From Planctomycetaceae bacterium (GTDB lineage Bacteria; Planctomycetota; Planctomycetia; Planctomycetales; Planctomycetaceae): 10,834 bases of DNA. The stretch is taken from the NCBI GenBank assembly GCA_020426065.1, contig JAGQQT010000098.1, positions 1 to 10,834 on the forward strand. Direction: 5' to 3'. How positions within the stretch are numbered: the stretch's first letter is position 1; the number at the start of each line of letters is the position of its first letter. Shown piece by piece: positions 1-6,842 of the stretch. Under the pieces are notes generated by a model, which saw only the letters and a list, made by a program, of their open reading frames with translations, ran no database searches and was not told the DNA's origin. Both the position numbers and the translations under genes were made by a program.

Positions 1-1697
1 GGATCCGGTGAGGTAAACTGAATGATCCTCGCTCGATCTCCCTTGATTCCCATCAGGACTGAACTGCGGACCAGTCGATAGGCCTCGGCAATTCGTGAGT
101 TCGGTCGATGGAAACTGACTATCGAGGGGTCCACTCCAGTTTCTTTGAGAGTTTTCTCCCGACGGCGTTTTGGAAGCTGCGGCATTTCCGGGATGTGTCC
201 CAGAATGGGTGCATTCAGGGCAGACATCATTTCTTCCGGACTGCGGAAACGTTTATCACTATATTCCAGCAGCAGGCCAATCAACATGCCGAATGCCAGT
301 CCACCAGCTCCACCGAGTCCGGCATAATTGAAGACCTTCAGGTGGAGCTGGGCCCCATCTGAAGGATGATTAATAATCGTGGCAGTCAATGTGGAGTTTT
401 CATCAACCAGGCTGACTTCCTGAAGTTTTTCCAGTACGACGTCGTAAAGTTTCTTCGTCCGTTGCAGTTCTTCCCGCAGGACTCTTCCCTGATTTTCATC
501 GAGTGAAAGTTTGCTGGAAGAATCACGTTCTGTCAGGAAGAGATCATCCAGTTCTCTCAGTTTCTCCTGGTTCGATTTCAATTCTTCTTCCAGCGACTGC
601 ATATAAAGTGTGAGCAGGTCTGGCTGAGGTTTTCCAGGAGCGACGCCAATCTGTTCGCCCGCTTCCCGGCTGAGGAGTTCACGAGTCACTTCAATCCTTT
701 TGCGGATTTCAACGACTTTGGGATGTTGTGATCCCAGGCGTTCCAGCAACATGGACTCTTCCAGCATGAGGGGAATTAACTGGCTGGCAATCGTCGTACT
801 GGACTGGCTTCCTTCCTTCTCTTCCTCTCCAGAACGTTGTCTGGACTGATCCGCCATCATCAGCAATGCCTGACGGCTGGTACCTCGCTCCAATGCACCA
901 CGAAATGCATCCAGTTCTGCACGAATCTGCGAACTGCTGATGAGCAGTCCGGAACGCTCTGCTTCAATTTGTGCCAGTCGCGTCTGGTGTATGTTCTGTC
1001 CTTCATCGCTGGTCCACAGGAGTGCTGACTGTTCCCGAAATTTCTGGTAAGTCTGTTCTTTTTCAGAAAGCGACTTGGCCAGTTCTTCACCCGCTTCGTT
1101 AATCAATTCGAGTGTCTTGCTGCTGGCGTCCCTCTGGGTTTCACCCAGGAAGTCAAAATAACTGGCAATCACAGCTTCGAGGACCTGACGGGCATCTTCA
1201 GCGTGTCCACAGGTGAAGGTAAACTGCAGAATGTCATCGGATTTCGCAGAGCGTGTGACCGTCAGGCCGTCCGAAATAGACTTCATGGGGTTACCGGAAC
1301 TGAGTGAGGAAAGCTCCCCCAGCCGGAAATCTTCAATAGCCTTGGAAAGGATGACTGGTGTGTTGAACAGCGCCAGATGAGTGGAAAGGGGATCCTTTTG
1401 CCCAGCCAGCGGATCAATTCCCTCAATTGGAATACGAGGTTGATATCGGTCCACCAGTACCGATGCTGAAGAACGGTAAACAGGAGGTTCCTTCGTATAT
1501 TCCAGATAGCCCAGGGCGGCTCCAATGGCTCCGAAAAAGATCAGCAGCCATTTTCGCTCCCAGATGATCGAGCGGATGTCAAATCCGGACTCGGCCCTGG
1601 GTTCGGTTTCAAACTGCCATTCCGTGCCAGGAATCCTGGCGGCTTCCTGCGTCTGTCTTGACCACCGTGGTTGATCTGTTGATTCTGCGATTGACAC
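1..1697 (-). CDS. Wzz/Wzc-type polysaccharide chain-length regulator with BY-kinase domain (3' end outside window)
   Basis: Inner-membrane co-polymerase that would set glycan chain length and drive export; the kinase part would autophosphorylate on tyrosines. Reading the minus strand gives 565 open codons to the left edge. A Wzz domain (about 38-190) starts with a membrane segment at 50-67 ([18 protein letters not shown]). Residues about 180-430 are rich in Glu, Lys, Leu and Gln, as in the periplasmic coiled coils of this family. A second membrane segment lies at 459-477, followed by [11 protein letters not shown] and LGHIPEMP, the usual juxtamembrane linker. EAYRLVRSS (538-546) and [10 protein letters not shown] then match the start of a CpsD/Wzc kinase domain; the Walker A motif should follow immediately but is cut off. 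The start is GTG at 1697: an in-frame TAA lies four codons upstream and no good ATG precedes the first membrane segment. The proline-rich stretch usual before the second membrane segment is nearly absent (P445 only). A Wzz-only protein is unlikely. Confidence 0.92.
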   Translation of the reverse strand, partial: MSIAESTDQPRWSRQTQEAARIPGTEWQFETEPRAESGFDIRSIIWERKWLLIFFGAIGAALGYLEYTKEPPVYRSSASVLVDRYQPRIPIEGIDPLAGQKDPLSTHLALFNTPVILSKAIEDFRLGELSSLSSGNPMKSISDGLTVTRSAKSDDILQFTFTCGHAEDARQVLEAVIASYFDFLGETQRDASSKTLELINEAGEELAKSLSEKEQTYQKFREQSALLWTSDEGQNIHQTRLAQIEAERSGLLISSSQIRAELDAFRGALERGTSRQALLMMADQSRQRSGEEEKEGSQSSTTIASQLIPLMLEESMLLERLGSQHPKVVEIRKRIEVTRELLSREAGEQIGVAPGKPQPDLLTLYMQSLEEELKSNQEKLRELDDLFLTERDSSSKLSLDENQGRVLREELQRTKKLYDVVLEKLQEVSLVDENSTLTATIINHPSDGAQLHLKVFNYAGLGGAGGLAFGMLIGLLLEYSDKRFRSPEEMMSALNAPILGHIPEMPQLPKRRREKTLKETGVDPSIVSFHRPNSRIAEAYRLVRSSVLMGIKGDRARIIQFTSPD

Positions 1698-1881
1698 TTG
1701 TACTTAATCCCGTGAATCCTGTGGGACAATTTCGACGGGACATTCCCCGCCCAAAACATGAGTTCAGTTTCCAGAATTCAGTCTGCATTTCAACTATTGG
1801 TTTGGAATTGTGCTTTGCATAGAGAAGGTTTTATCCGTGGATTCATGAAAATCCGCCTGGATTTCCCCACCCCTATATCTG
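1698..1881. other. Intergenic gap upstream of the chain-length regulator gene
   Basis: This 184-bp stretch separates the GDP-mannose dehydratase stop from the GTG start of the next gene. I see no gene in it; open frames that cross it on either strand are out-of-frame with the neighbours and match nothing. It contains a small inverted repeat, GGATT-CATGAA-AATCC (1839-1854), too weak and without the T-run needed for an intrinsic terminator. A GGGA about 10 nt before the GTG is the only ribosome-binding candidate. The length leaves room for an internal promoter, but no clear -35/-10 pair is visible. Confidence 0.5.
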
Positions 1882-2973
1882 TTACACTTCCGTCATACTG
1901 CAGGCAGTGGGATCTGAATTCAGCGACTGGCAATCCGCGTCCACCATCATGCGGACCAGCTGGGGGAACGACACGCGAGGCTTCCAGCCCAGTTGCGTCT
2001 GGGCTTTCGTACTGTCGCCCAGGAGCAGGTCGACCTCTGCTGGACGGAAGTACCGTTCATCGATTCGGACCCGGATTTTACCAGCAGAGTCCAATCCCAC
2101 TTCTTCGGTACCTGCACCCTGCCAGGTCAGCGGCATACCAGCATGCTGAAATGCCAGCTCACAAAACTCACGCACCGTGTGGGTTTCCCCGGTGGCAATG
2201 ACATAATCTTCAGGTACATCGGCCTGCATCATCAGGTACATGGCTTCGACATAATCTCCGGCAAATCCCCAGTCGCGTTTTGCATCGAGATTCCCCAGGT
2301 AAAGACAGTCCTGATGCCCATACTGAATCGCGGCAACGGCCCGTGAGATTTTCCGGGTGACGAAAGTTTCGCCTCTCCGGGGGGATTCATGATTGAACAG
2401 AATTCCGTTGATCGCAAACATCCCATAGGACTCGCGATAATTTCTGGTCACATGAAACGAGTAGGCCTTGGCCGCTGCATAGGGACTGCGTGGATAAAAG
2501 GGAGTCTTTTCTGATTGCGGGGTTTCCAGCACCTTGCCATACAGCTCAGAAGAAGAAGCCTGATAAAAACGGGAGTTCAAGCCCAGTTCCCGCATCCCTT
2601 CCAGCAGCCGAATTGTTCCCAGGCCCGTGACGTCTCCCGTGTATTCGGGGATGTCGAACGAAACTTTCACATGAGACTGCGCTCCCAGATTGTAGATTTC
2701 ATCAGGGCGCACGATCTTCAGAATCTTGTTCAGGGATGAAGAATCAGCCAGATCGCCAAATGTCAGTTTCAGGCGGACATCCTCATCATGAGGGTCCTGA
2801 TAGATATGGTCGATCCGGCTGGTGTTAAACGAGGATGATCGTCGGATCACTCCCCAGACTTCATACCCTTTTGAAATCAGCAGCTCTGCCAGATAGGAAC
2901 CATCCTGCCCACTGATGCCAGTGACAAGTGCCCGTTTGCCATTCCGAGGCGGAAAATTGTTCTGCTTGTTCAT
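1882..2973 (-). CDS. gmd: GDP-mannose 4,6-dehydratase
   Basis: Cytoplasmic short-chain dehydrogenase/reductase that converts GDP-D-mannose to GDP-4-keto-6-deoxy-D-mannose, the first step to GDP-L-fucose and other 6-deoxyhexoses. At 363 residues it has the family's normal length. It has the NAD(P)-binding motif TGISGQDG (G19, G22, G25), the [11 protein letters not shown] segment (44-54), the NLGAQSHV strand (95-102), and catalytic residues aligned with the known triad: S141 and E143 in ASSSELYGK, then Y165 and K169 in SPYAAAK, with the expected 22-residue E-to-Y spacing. [16 protein letters not shown] (194-209) and the RPAEVD segment (310-315) are further family hallmarks. The start is ATG at 2973; no strong Shine-Dalgarno precedes it. 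It lies 82 bp downstream of the GDP-fucose synthase gene, which supports the fucose route over rhamnose or perosamine. The last 15 or so residues look like a non-conserved tail. Confidence 0.97.
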   Translation of the reverse strand: MNKQNNFPPRNGKRALVTGISGQDGSYLAELLISKGYEVWGVIRRSSSFNTSRIDHIYQDPHDEDVRLKLTFGDLADSSSLNKILKIVRPDEIYNLGAQSHVKVSFDIPEYTGDVTGLGTIRLLEGMRELGLNSRFYQASSSELYGKVLETPQSEKTPFYPRSPYAAAKAYSFHVTRNYRESYGMFAINGILFNHESPRRGETFVTRKISRAVAAIQYGHQDCLYLGNLDAKRDWGFAGDYVEAMYLMMQADVPEDYVIATGETHTVREFCELAFQHAGMPLTWQGAGTEEVGLDSAGKIRVRIDERYFRPAEVDLLLGDSTKAQTQLGWKPRVSFPQLVRMMVDADCQSLNSDPTACSMTEV

Positions 2974-3055
2974 GTGATTGATTTGCTTAGAGTAAATACG
3001 GATTTTTGTGTGGTGTCAGCAGGAGTTTTCGGACCAGTTCCAGATTCAGTACATG

Positions 3056-4039
3056 TCAGTCGGCATCCATGACAACCGATTCGACATCAACATGATTCCA
3101 TTTTGACTGACAGAACCACTGGTAGGTTCTGGCGATTCCTTCGGGGAGTTCGATTTCTGCTTTCCAGCCGAGTTTATGTGCGCGAGTCACATCCAATAGT
3201 TTCTGAGGTGTCCCATCCGGTTTGGAGCGGTCAAATTCCAGTTCGCATTCAGGATGGATCTGTTCCCGGAGTATTTCTGCTAACTGACGGATTGTCACAT
3301 CCTGGCCACAACCCAGGTTGACTGGCTCGGGCTCATCATAATGCTCCAGCAGATGCAGACAGCCCCGGGCCAGATCATCTACATGCAGAAACTCACGACG
3401 CGGTGTGCCTGATCCCCAGATTACCACCCGGTTTTCACCTGCCTGTCGAGCCTCATGAAACCGGCGGATGAGTGCGGGGAGTACGTGGGAATATTCCGTA
3501 TGAAAATTGTCGTTCGGTCCGTACAGATTTGTGGGCATGGCGGTAATGAAGTGACAACCATACTGATCCCGATAAGCCTGGCAGGCCAGGAGTCCCGAAA
3601 TCTTCGCGATGGCATATCCATAATTGGTCCGCTCGAGCGGCCCCTGCAGCAGGTATTCTTCTTTGATGGGTTGGGGGCAGTCGCGGGGATAAATGCAGGA
3701 ACTTCCCAGGTAGAGCAGCTTCTCGACCTCAGCTTCCATCGCCGCCCGCAGCACACTGGTGTGCAGCAGGGTGTTGTCATGCAGGAAGTCGGCCTGCTGA
3801 GACTGATTTGCCCAGATTCCGCCCACTTTCCCGGCGGCATGAATGACATAGCGCGGACGATTGTCGGCAAACCATTTGGAGACGGACCAGGCATCCCTCA
3901 AATCGAGCACATCGCGTCCCGCGGTCAGAATGCGGGAAAAGCCCAGTGTTTCCAGGTGACGCACAATCGATGAACCCACCAGGCCCCGATGCCCGGTCAC
4001 GAATATGGGTGAGTCAAGATCGAGCCGCATCATACTCAT
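3056..4039 (-). CDS. fcl: GDP-L-fucose synthase (GDP-4-keto-6-deoxymannose epimerase/reductase)
   Basis: Cytoplasmic NADPH-dependent enzyme that epimerises C3 and C5 of GDP-4-keto-6-deoxymannose and reduces C4, giving GDP-L-fucose. The 327 residues match family size. The N-terminal Rossmann motif is TGHRGLVG (15-22). [10 protein letters not shown] (69-78) is a family signature. LGSSCIYP carries catalytic S113 and C115, YAIAK carries Y142 and K146, and H185 in SHVLPAL aligns with the active-site His of the E. coli enzyme. [10 protein letters not shown] and [11 protein letters not shown] are also typical. Three near-adjacent Met codons (residues 1, 3, 4) make the exact start uncertain by a few residues; 4039 is the most upstream. 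It follows the NusG-like gene by 79 bp and precedes the dehydratase gene by 82 bp, so the two enzymes are very probably co-transcribed, in the reverse of the pathway order. Also known as wcaG. Confidence 0.96.
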   Translation of the reverse strand: MSMMRLDLDSPIFVTGHRGLVGSSIVRHLETLGFSRILTAGRDVLDLRDAWSVSKWFADNRPRYVIHAAGKVGGIWANQSQQADFLHDNTLLHTSVLRAAMEAEVEKLLYLGSSCIYPRDCPQPIKEEYLLQGPLERTNYGYAIAKISGLLACQAYRDQYGCHFITAMPTNLYGPNDNFHTEYSHVLPALIRRFHEARQAGENRVVIWGSGTPRREFLHVDDLARGCLHLLEHYDEPEPVNLGCGQDVTIRQLAEILREQIHPECELEFDRSKPDGTPQKLLDVTRAHKLGWKAEIELPEGIARTYQWFCQSKWNHVDVESVVMDAD

Positions 4040-4118
4040 GGAATCCAGACAACCAGTTCAGCCAAGAGGGTAAGAGACAAGTGGGTTAAAAACTAAGGAA
4101 TTCAACTGGGCAGGAAAG

Positions 4119-4691
4119 TCAGAGGGGCTCAACTTCCCAGTCGTTCAGTTCAACAGAAATGCCCTGCTGGAGAAAGTCGACAGATATGATCAGACGCTCA
4201 ATACCCCTGCGCTGGAAGATCTGTCCGGTAACACCTTTCATCGAACCGCTCCGGATCCGAACCAGCATGCCCGGTTCCAGGCGTGACTCGCGGGTTAATG
4301 GAAGCCCGGTTTGAATCAGTGATTCAATAGTTCTTAACTGGTTATGCAGGGCAGCAGAATCATGCACCGGGAGGCATCGGGAAACACAATTTGTTTCCAG
4401 GGCTTTCCTTCGGCAATCTTCATCACCCAGCAGAAAAACATAATTGCTGAACAGCGGCAGGAAACTGGTACGGATCCGTCCCGCAGGTGAGCGGGGCTTA
4501 TGAGCGGCAATCGGACAATAGCAGGGAATGGAAAAATCGAGCAGCCTCCGTATCAACTGTTTCTCCTGGCGCGAAATCGTATAAATCGCATGCCAGGAAA
4601 CAGGTGCGTCCGACTCCTCCTGCCAGTCCAGGTAGTCACGCTGGAACAGGGTTTCTGGATAGACTCGAATTTCCTCAGCCAGAATCGGCAT
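4119..4691 (-). CDS. NusG-family specialised antiterminator (RfaH/UpxY/LoaP-like)
   Basis: Predicted transcription elongation factor that would bind RNA polymerase and suppress pausing or termination in the long polysaccharide operon. An NGN domain spans about 32-125, starting [20 protein letters not shown] with the CYCPIAAHK segment and the aromatic PLFSNYVFL strand (79-87). A KOW domain follows at about 139-166 ([15 protein letters not shown]), then a short beta-rich end. The full 190 residues fit a NusG paralogue. The 30 residues before the NGN domain ([16 protein letters not shown]) are unusual for NusG, but I recall similar MPIL-type leaders in planctomycete paralogues. No other Met precedes the NGN domain, so ATG 4691 is the start. 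Housekeeping NusG normally sits beside secE and ribosomal genes; placement among polysaccharide genes points to a dedicated factor. Its recruitment site is unknown: I found no GGCGGTAG (ops) element on either strand of the gaps. Confidence 0.9.
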   Translation of the reverse strand: MPILAEEIRVYPETLFQRDYLDWQEESDAPVSWHAIYTISRQEKQLIRRLLDFSIPCYCPIAAHKPRSPAGRIRTSFLPLFSNYVFLLGDEDCRRKALETNCVSRCLPVHDSAALHNQLRTIESLIQTGLPLTRESRLEPGMLVRIRSGSMKGVTGQIFQRRGIERLIISVDFLQQGISVELNDWEVEPL

Positions 4692-4976
4692 GAATCACGT
4701 CTCGATAACAGACAACAGAAAAAGAATTCGAAAACTCCAAATTTACCCGGATCGCAGGCCACAGGCAAAAGTTGATTATCGAAATTCCCTGACAATACTC
4801 AGGTTTTCTGTCCGGCGAGCCATAATCGGATCAGGTATATATCCAATCGTGGTTGCCAGGATGAGAAAACGGGATGGATAAGCTGGATTGAGTTACCTCA
4901 GGGCAGGATATCGCAGTTCAGGCACATCCTGGGCACTCCTACGGGACGGACCGGCCAGAACGAATGTGGCTTAAAC
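4692..4976. other. Intergenic gap / possible leader of the NusG-like gene
   Basis: This 285-bp stretch lies between the WecA-like gene and the NusG-like gene. Short open frames on both strands show no family resemblance and no ribosome-binding site, so I do not call a gene. It holds a small inverted repeat, CCTGA-CAATAC-TCAGG (4788-4803), followed on the plus strand by TTTT; the 5-bp stem is too weak to call a terminator. An AT-rich TATATA (4838-4844 area) could act as a -10 element on the minus strand, but no matching -35 is visible. An untranslated leader or internal promoter for the downstream genes is plausible. Confidence 0.4.
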
Positions 4977-6548
4977 CTATTTTGGTTCGGGCTGGAATTC
5001 GCTGGAAACCAGCATTGATCCGGCAGGGACGGCTTCCCGCACAGGTCTGGGAGCATTTTGTCCGGCCGTCTGAGGCTGGGGCTGAGTTTGATCTTCAATG
5101 ATCTCATTCAATTGAAGTTCAAAAGCCTCAAAGCCTTCCATCAGATCGGAAAGCCAGTGGAAGTTTGATTCCCCACGGACCGATTTTCCAACAATCGACA
5201 GGCTGCCAATCCGCAAGTTTCGGCAGTGCAGAGGGACTTCAATATTCCAGCAATCGAAATCCACTTTGTTGTGACGGCTGGTCCAGACGGCGTGATACTC
5301 TTCACTGATGGCTGGCGAACAGACATTCAACTGGACCCGACACAAATTGAAACGTTCTGCATACTCGATAAGAGAATTCCACAGCAGATTCCACTCCCGA
5401 TTTCCCCGAAAGCGGGTACACAAATGATGGCCATTCGACTGGGGCGGCGGGGTGGGACGTACGAAGGTGGTCAATGATCTCAGGAAAGCAACCAGTCTTA
5501 TGGTAAACAATTCGCATTCATGAAAACCAAACAGACGGCTTCCGACTATCACACTCAGCACAGCGCCTGCGGTCAGCACCGCCCACAATTCACTTTTCCA
5601 GGCCACACTCGCCAGTGCACCGATTGCACACAACGCACACGCTCCACCAACCACGGCAATAGTTGCCAGGGGGCCAAATCCCTTGTGCTGCAGGACGTGA
5701 TGGATATGGCCCCGGTCCACGGTATAGAAGCTGCGCCCGGTCAGCTTACGGCGGGCGATTGCCATGACGACATCGAAGAAAAGAACGGCCCAGATTGTTG
5801 TCGCAGAAGCCAGGGCAATCGTGGCCGGGCCTTTGATTGAGCTGCGGATGGCCAGCACGCCCAGCAGCAGACCAATGGCCATGCTGCCTGCATCACCCAG
5901 AAAAATCCGGGCGGGAGGGCGATTATAAACCAGAAACCCGAGCAATGCTCCCGCCAGAGCGGTGGCAATCAGTGATTCAATGGGATGTCCCAGAAGTTGA
6001 GCCATCACAGCAAAAGTAACACTGATAATGACGCAGACTGTGGTTGCAAGACCGTCTGCCCCATCAATCAGATTGACGGCATTCACAACTCCCAGCAACC
6101 ATAAACAGGTGACAGGGATCGCAAAGATGCCCATCTCAAAAGTGTGATCAAACAGCTCAAAACGTTCGATGGTGGTGCCGCCCACGGCAACCAGCAAAGT
6201 GGCCACACATTGTGCCATCAGCTTTTGTCGGCCACGAATTCCCCGCAGGTCGTCAATAAATCCAATCAGACACAGCATCAGTGTTGCCAGTGTCAGTGAC
6301 AGGAGTGGCATCCACTGATGCATCACACCATATCGAAAATCAACAGACAGAAAAGCGGCCAGAACTGATACCAGTCCCAGGCTCAGAATCACAGCAATCC
6401 CACCACCCAGTGGGATTTCCCGACCATGCAGTTTTCGATGTCCGTCCGGGCGATCGACAAGACCAATGTGGCGGGCCCACCGTGCTGTTAACGGCGTACA
6501 AAGTACAGAGATCGCCAAACTGACGATAGCAGCCAGGAGCCAGAACAT
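4977..6548 (-). CDS. WecA/MraY-family polyprenyl-phosphate sugar-1-phosphate transferase with C-terminal extension
   Basis: Integral membrane enzyme that transfers a sugar-1-phosphate, typically GlcNAc-1-P or a related HexNAc-1-P, from a UDP-sugar to undecaprenyl phosphate, starting lipid-linked glycan assembly. About eleven membrane segments occupy residues 1-340. Family signatures appear in order: [18 protein letters not shown] (33-50), the acidic FIDDLRGI (97-104), [13 protein letters not shown] (156-168), [11 protein letters not shown] (216-226) and the DRGHIHH loop (278-284), which distinguishes the WecA/TagO group from MraY. Residues about 345-523 are a soluble extension not needed by WecA: an aromatic and Cys-containing part ([17 protein letters not shown], then EEYHAVW) and a Pro/Gln-rich end. 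WecA itself is about 365 residues long. ATG 6548 is preceded by an in-frame TAA and by AAGG placed too close for a good Shine-Dalgarno. The donor sugar cannot be read from the sequence. Confidence 0.93.
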   Translation of the reverse strand: MFWLLAAIVSLAISVLCTPLTARWARHIGLVDRPDGHRKLHGREIPLGGGIAVILSLGLVSVLAAFLSVDFRYGVMHQWMPLLSLTLATLMLCLIGFIDDLRGIRGRQKLMAQCVATLLVAVGGTTIERFELFDHTFEMGIFAIPVTCLWLLGVVNAVNLIDGADGLATTVCVIISVTFAVMAQLLGHPIESLIATALAGALLGFLVYNRPPARIFLGDAGSMAIGLLLGVLAIRSSIKGPATIALASATTIWAVLFFDVVMAIARRKLTGRSFYTVDRGHIHHVLQHKGFGPLATIAVVGGACALCAIGALASVAWKSELWAVLTAGAVLSVIVGSRLFGFHECELFTIRLVAFLRSLTTFVRPTPPPQSNGHHLCTRFRGNREWNLLWNSLIEYAERFNLCRVQLNVCSPAISEEYHAVWTSRHNKVDFDCWNIEVPLHCRNLRIGSLSIVGKSVRGESNFHWLSDLMEGFEAFELQLNEIIEDQTQPQPQTAGQNAPRPVREAVPAGSMLVSSEFQPEPK

Positions 6549-6683
6549 GCCTTGGTTTGCCGTTAATTAAAAGATTTCAAACCGGGAACGACCAGAAAGA
6601 GTAAGAGGGAGAGCGAGCACTGGTTGGTTTACACAACAGGCCGTCCGTGGTGCAGAGATTAGAGCGAATTCTTGCGCCCAGGG

Positions 6684-6711
6684 AGGATTTGGGAAGGTCA
6701 GCCAAAATCCT
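6684..6711. repeat. Imperfect hairpin upstream of the WecA-like gene
   Basis: AGGATTT (6684-6690) is perfectly inverted as AAATCCT (6705-6711). The stem continues inward with GG (6691-6692) pairing with CC (6702-6703) if A6704 is bulged, leaving a 9-nt loop. It lies about 135 bp before the WecA-like start, inside a non-coding gap. On the minus strand no T-run follows, so it is not a standard intrinsic terminator; a leader RNA element or protein-binding site is possible. The match is seen directly; any function is inference. Confidence 0.4.
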
Positions 6712-6734
6712 TACATCATGTACATTCTTTTTAC

Positions 6735-6752
6735 TGTGAGGAATGTGAGGAT
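6735..6752. repeat. Two tandem 9-bp units TGTGAGGA(A/T)
   Basis: The plus strand reads TGTGAGGAA then TGTGAGGAT, two units with a period of 9 bp. They lie about 25 bp from the hairpin in the same gap. Short direct repeats of near one helical turn can be regulator-binding sites, but two copies this short may also be chance. Confidence 0.3.
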
Positions 6753-6842
6753 TCAAGCAACTCTCTACCTATTTCGCCAATTCTTCTTCGCTTCAATGGT
6801 CCTGTATATTTTGACATTTGTGCAGATCGGCCTGCTAACGAG

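Larger units (their letters stand above)
6549..6842. other. Intergenic gap / possible leader upstream of the WecA-like gene
   Basis: This 294-bp stretch between the ligase stop and the WecA-like start has no supported gene; short frames on both strands lack homology and ribosome-binding sites. It holds a hairpin-forming inverted repeat and a short tandem repeat, listed separately. It is much longer than the other gaps in the block apart from the one before the NusG-like gene, so a promoter, processing site or regulatory leader for the WecA-like gene is plausible. I see no convincing sigma-70 or sigma-54 promoter and no T-run terminator on the minus strand. Confidence 0.4.

Noticed and set aside
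1..6. GGATCC at the window edge as a sign of a cloning junction
   Set aside because: It is in frame with a conserved kinase sequence and continues the protein naturally, so it is probably chance.
1758..2201. Plus-strand open frame of 147 codons across the 3' end of the dehydratase gene
   Set aside because: It lies antisense to a well-supported enzyme, has no family resemblance and no ribosome-binding site.
3421..3973. Long frames on both strands within the GDP-fucose synthase gene (172 codons plus, 157 codons minus)
   Set aside because: Both are out-of-frame shadows of a gene with a full set of catalytic residues.
4788..4803. Inverted repeat CCTGA/TCAGG followed by TTTT as a plus-strand terminator
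   Set aside because: A 5-bp stem is too weak and there is no plus-strand gene for it to terminate.
4690..4881. Possible small plus-strand gene in the gap before the NusG-like gene
   Set aside because: 63 codons, basic low-information translation, no ribosome-binding site and overlap with the NusG-like start.
4692..4976. ops/JUMPstart (GGCGGTAG) recruitment element for the NusG paralogue
   Set aside because: I looked on both strands of this and the other gaps and found no match.
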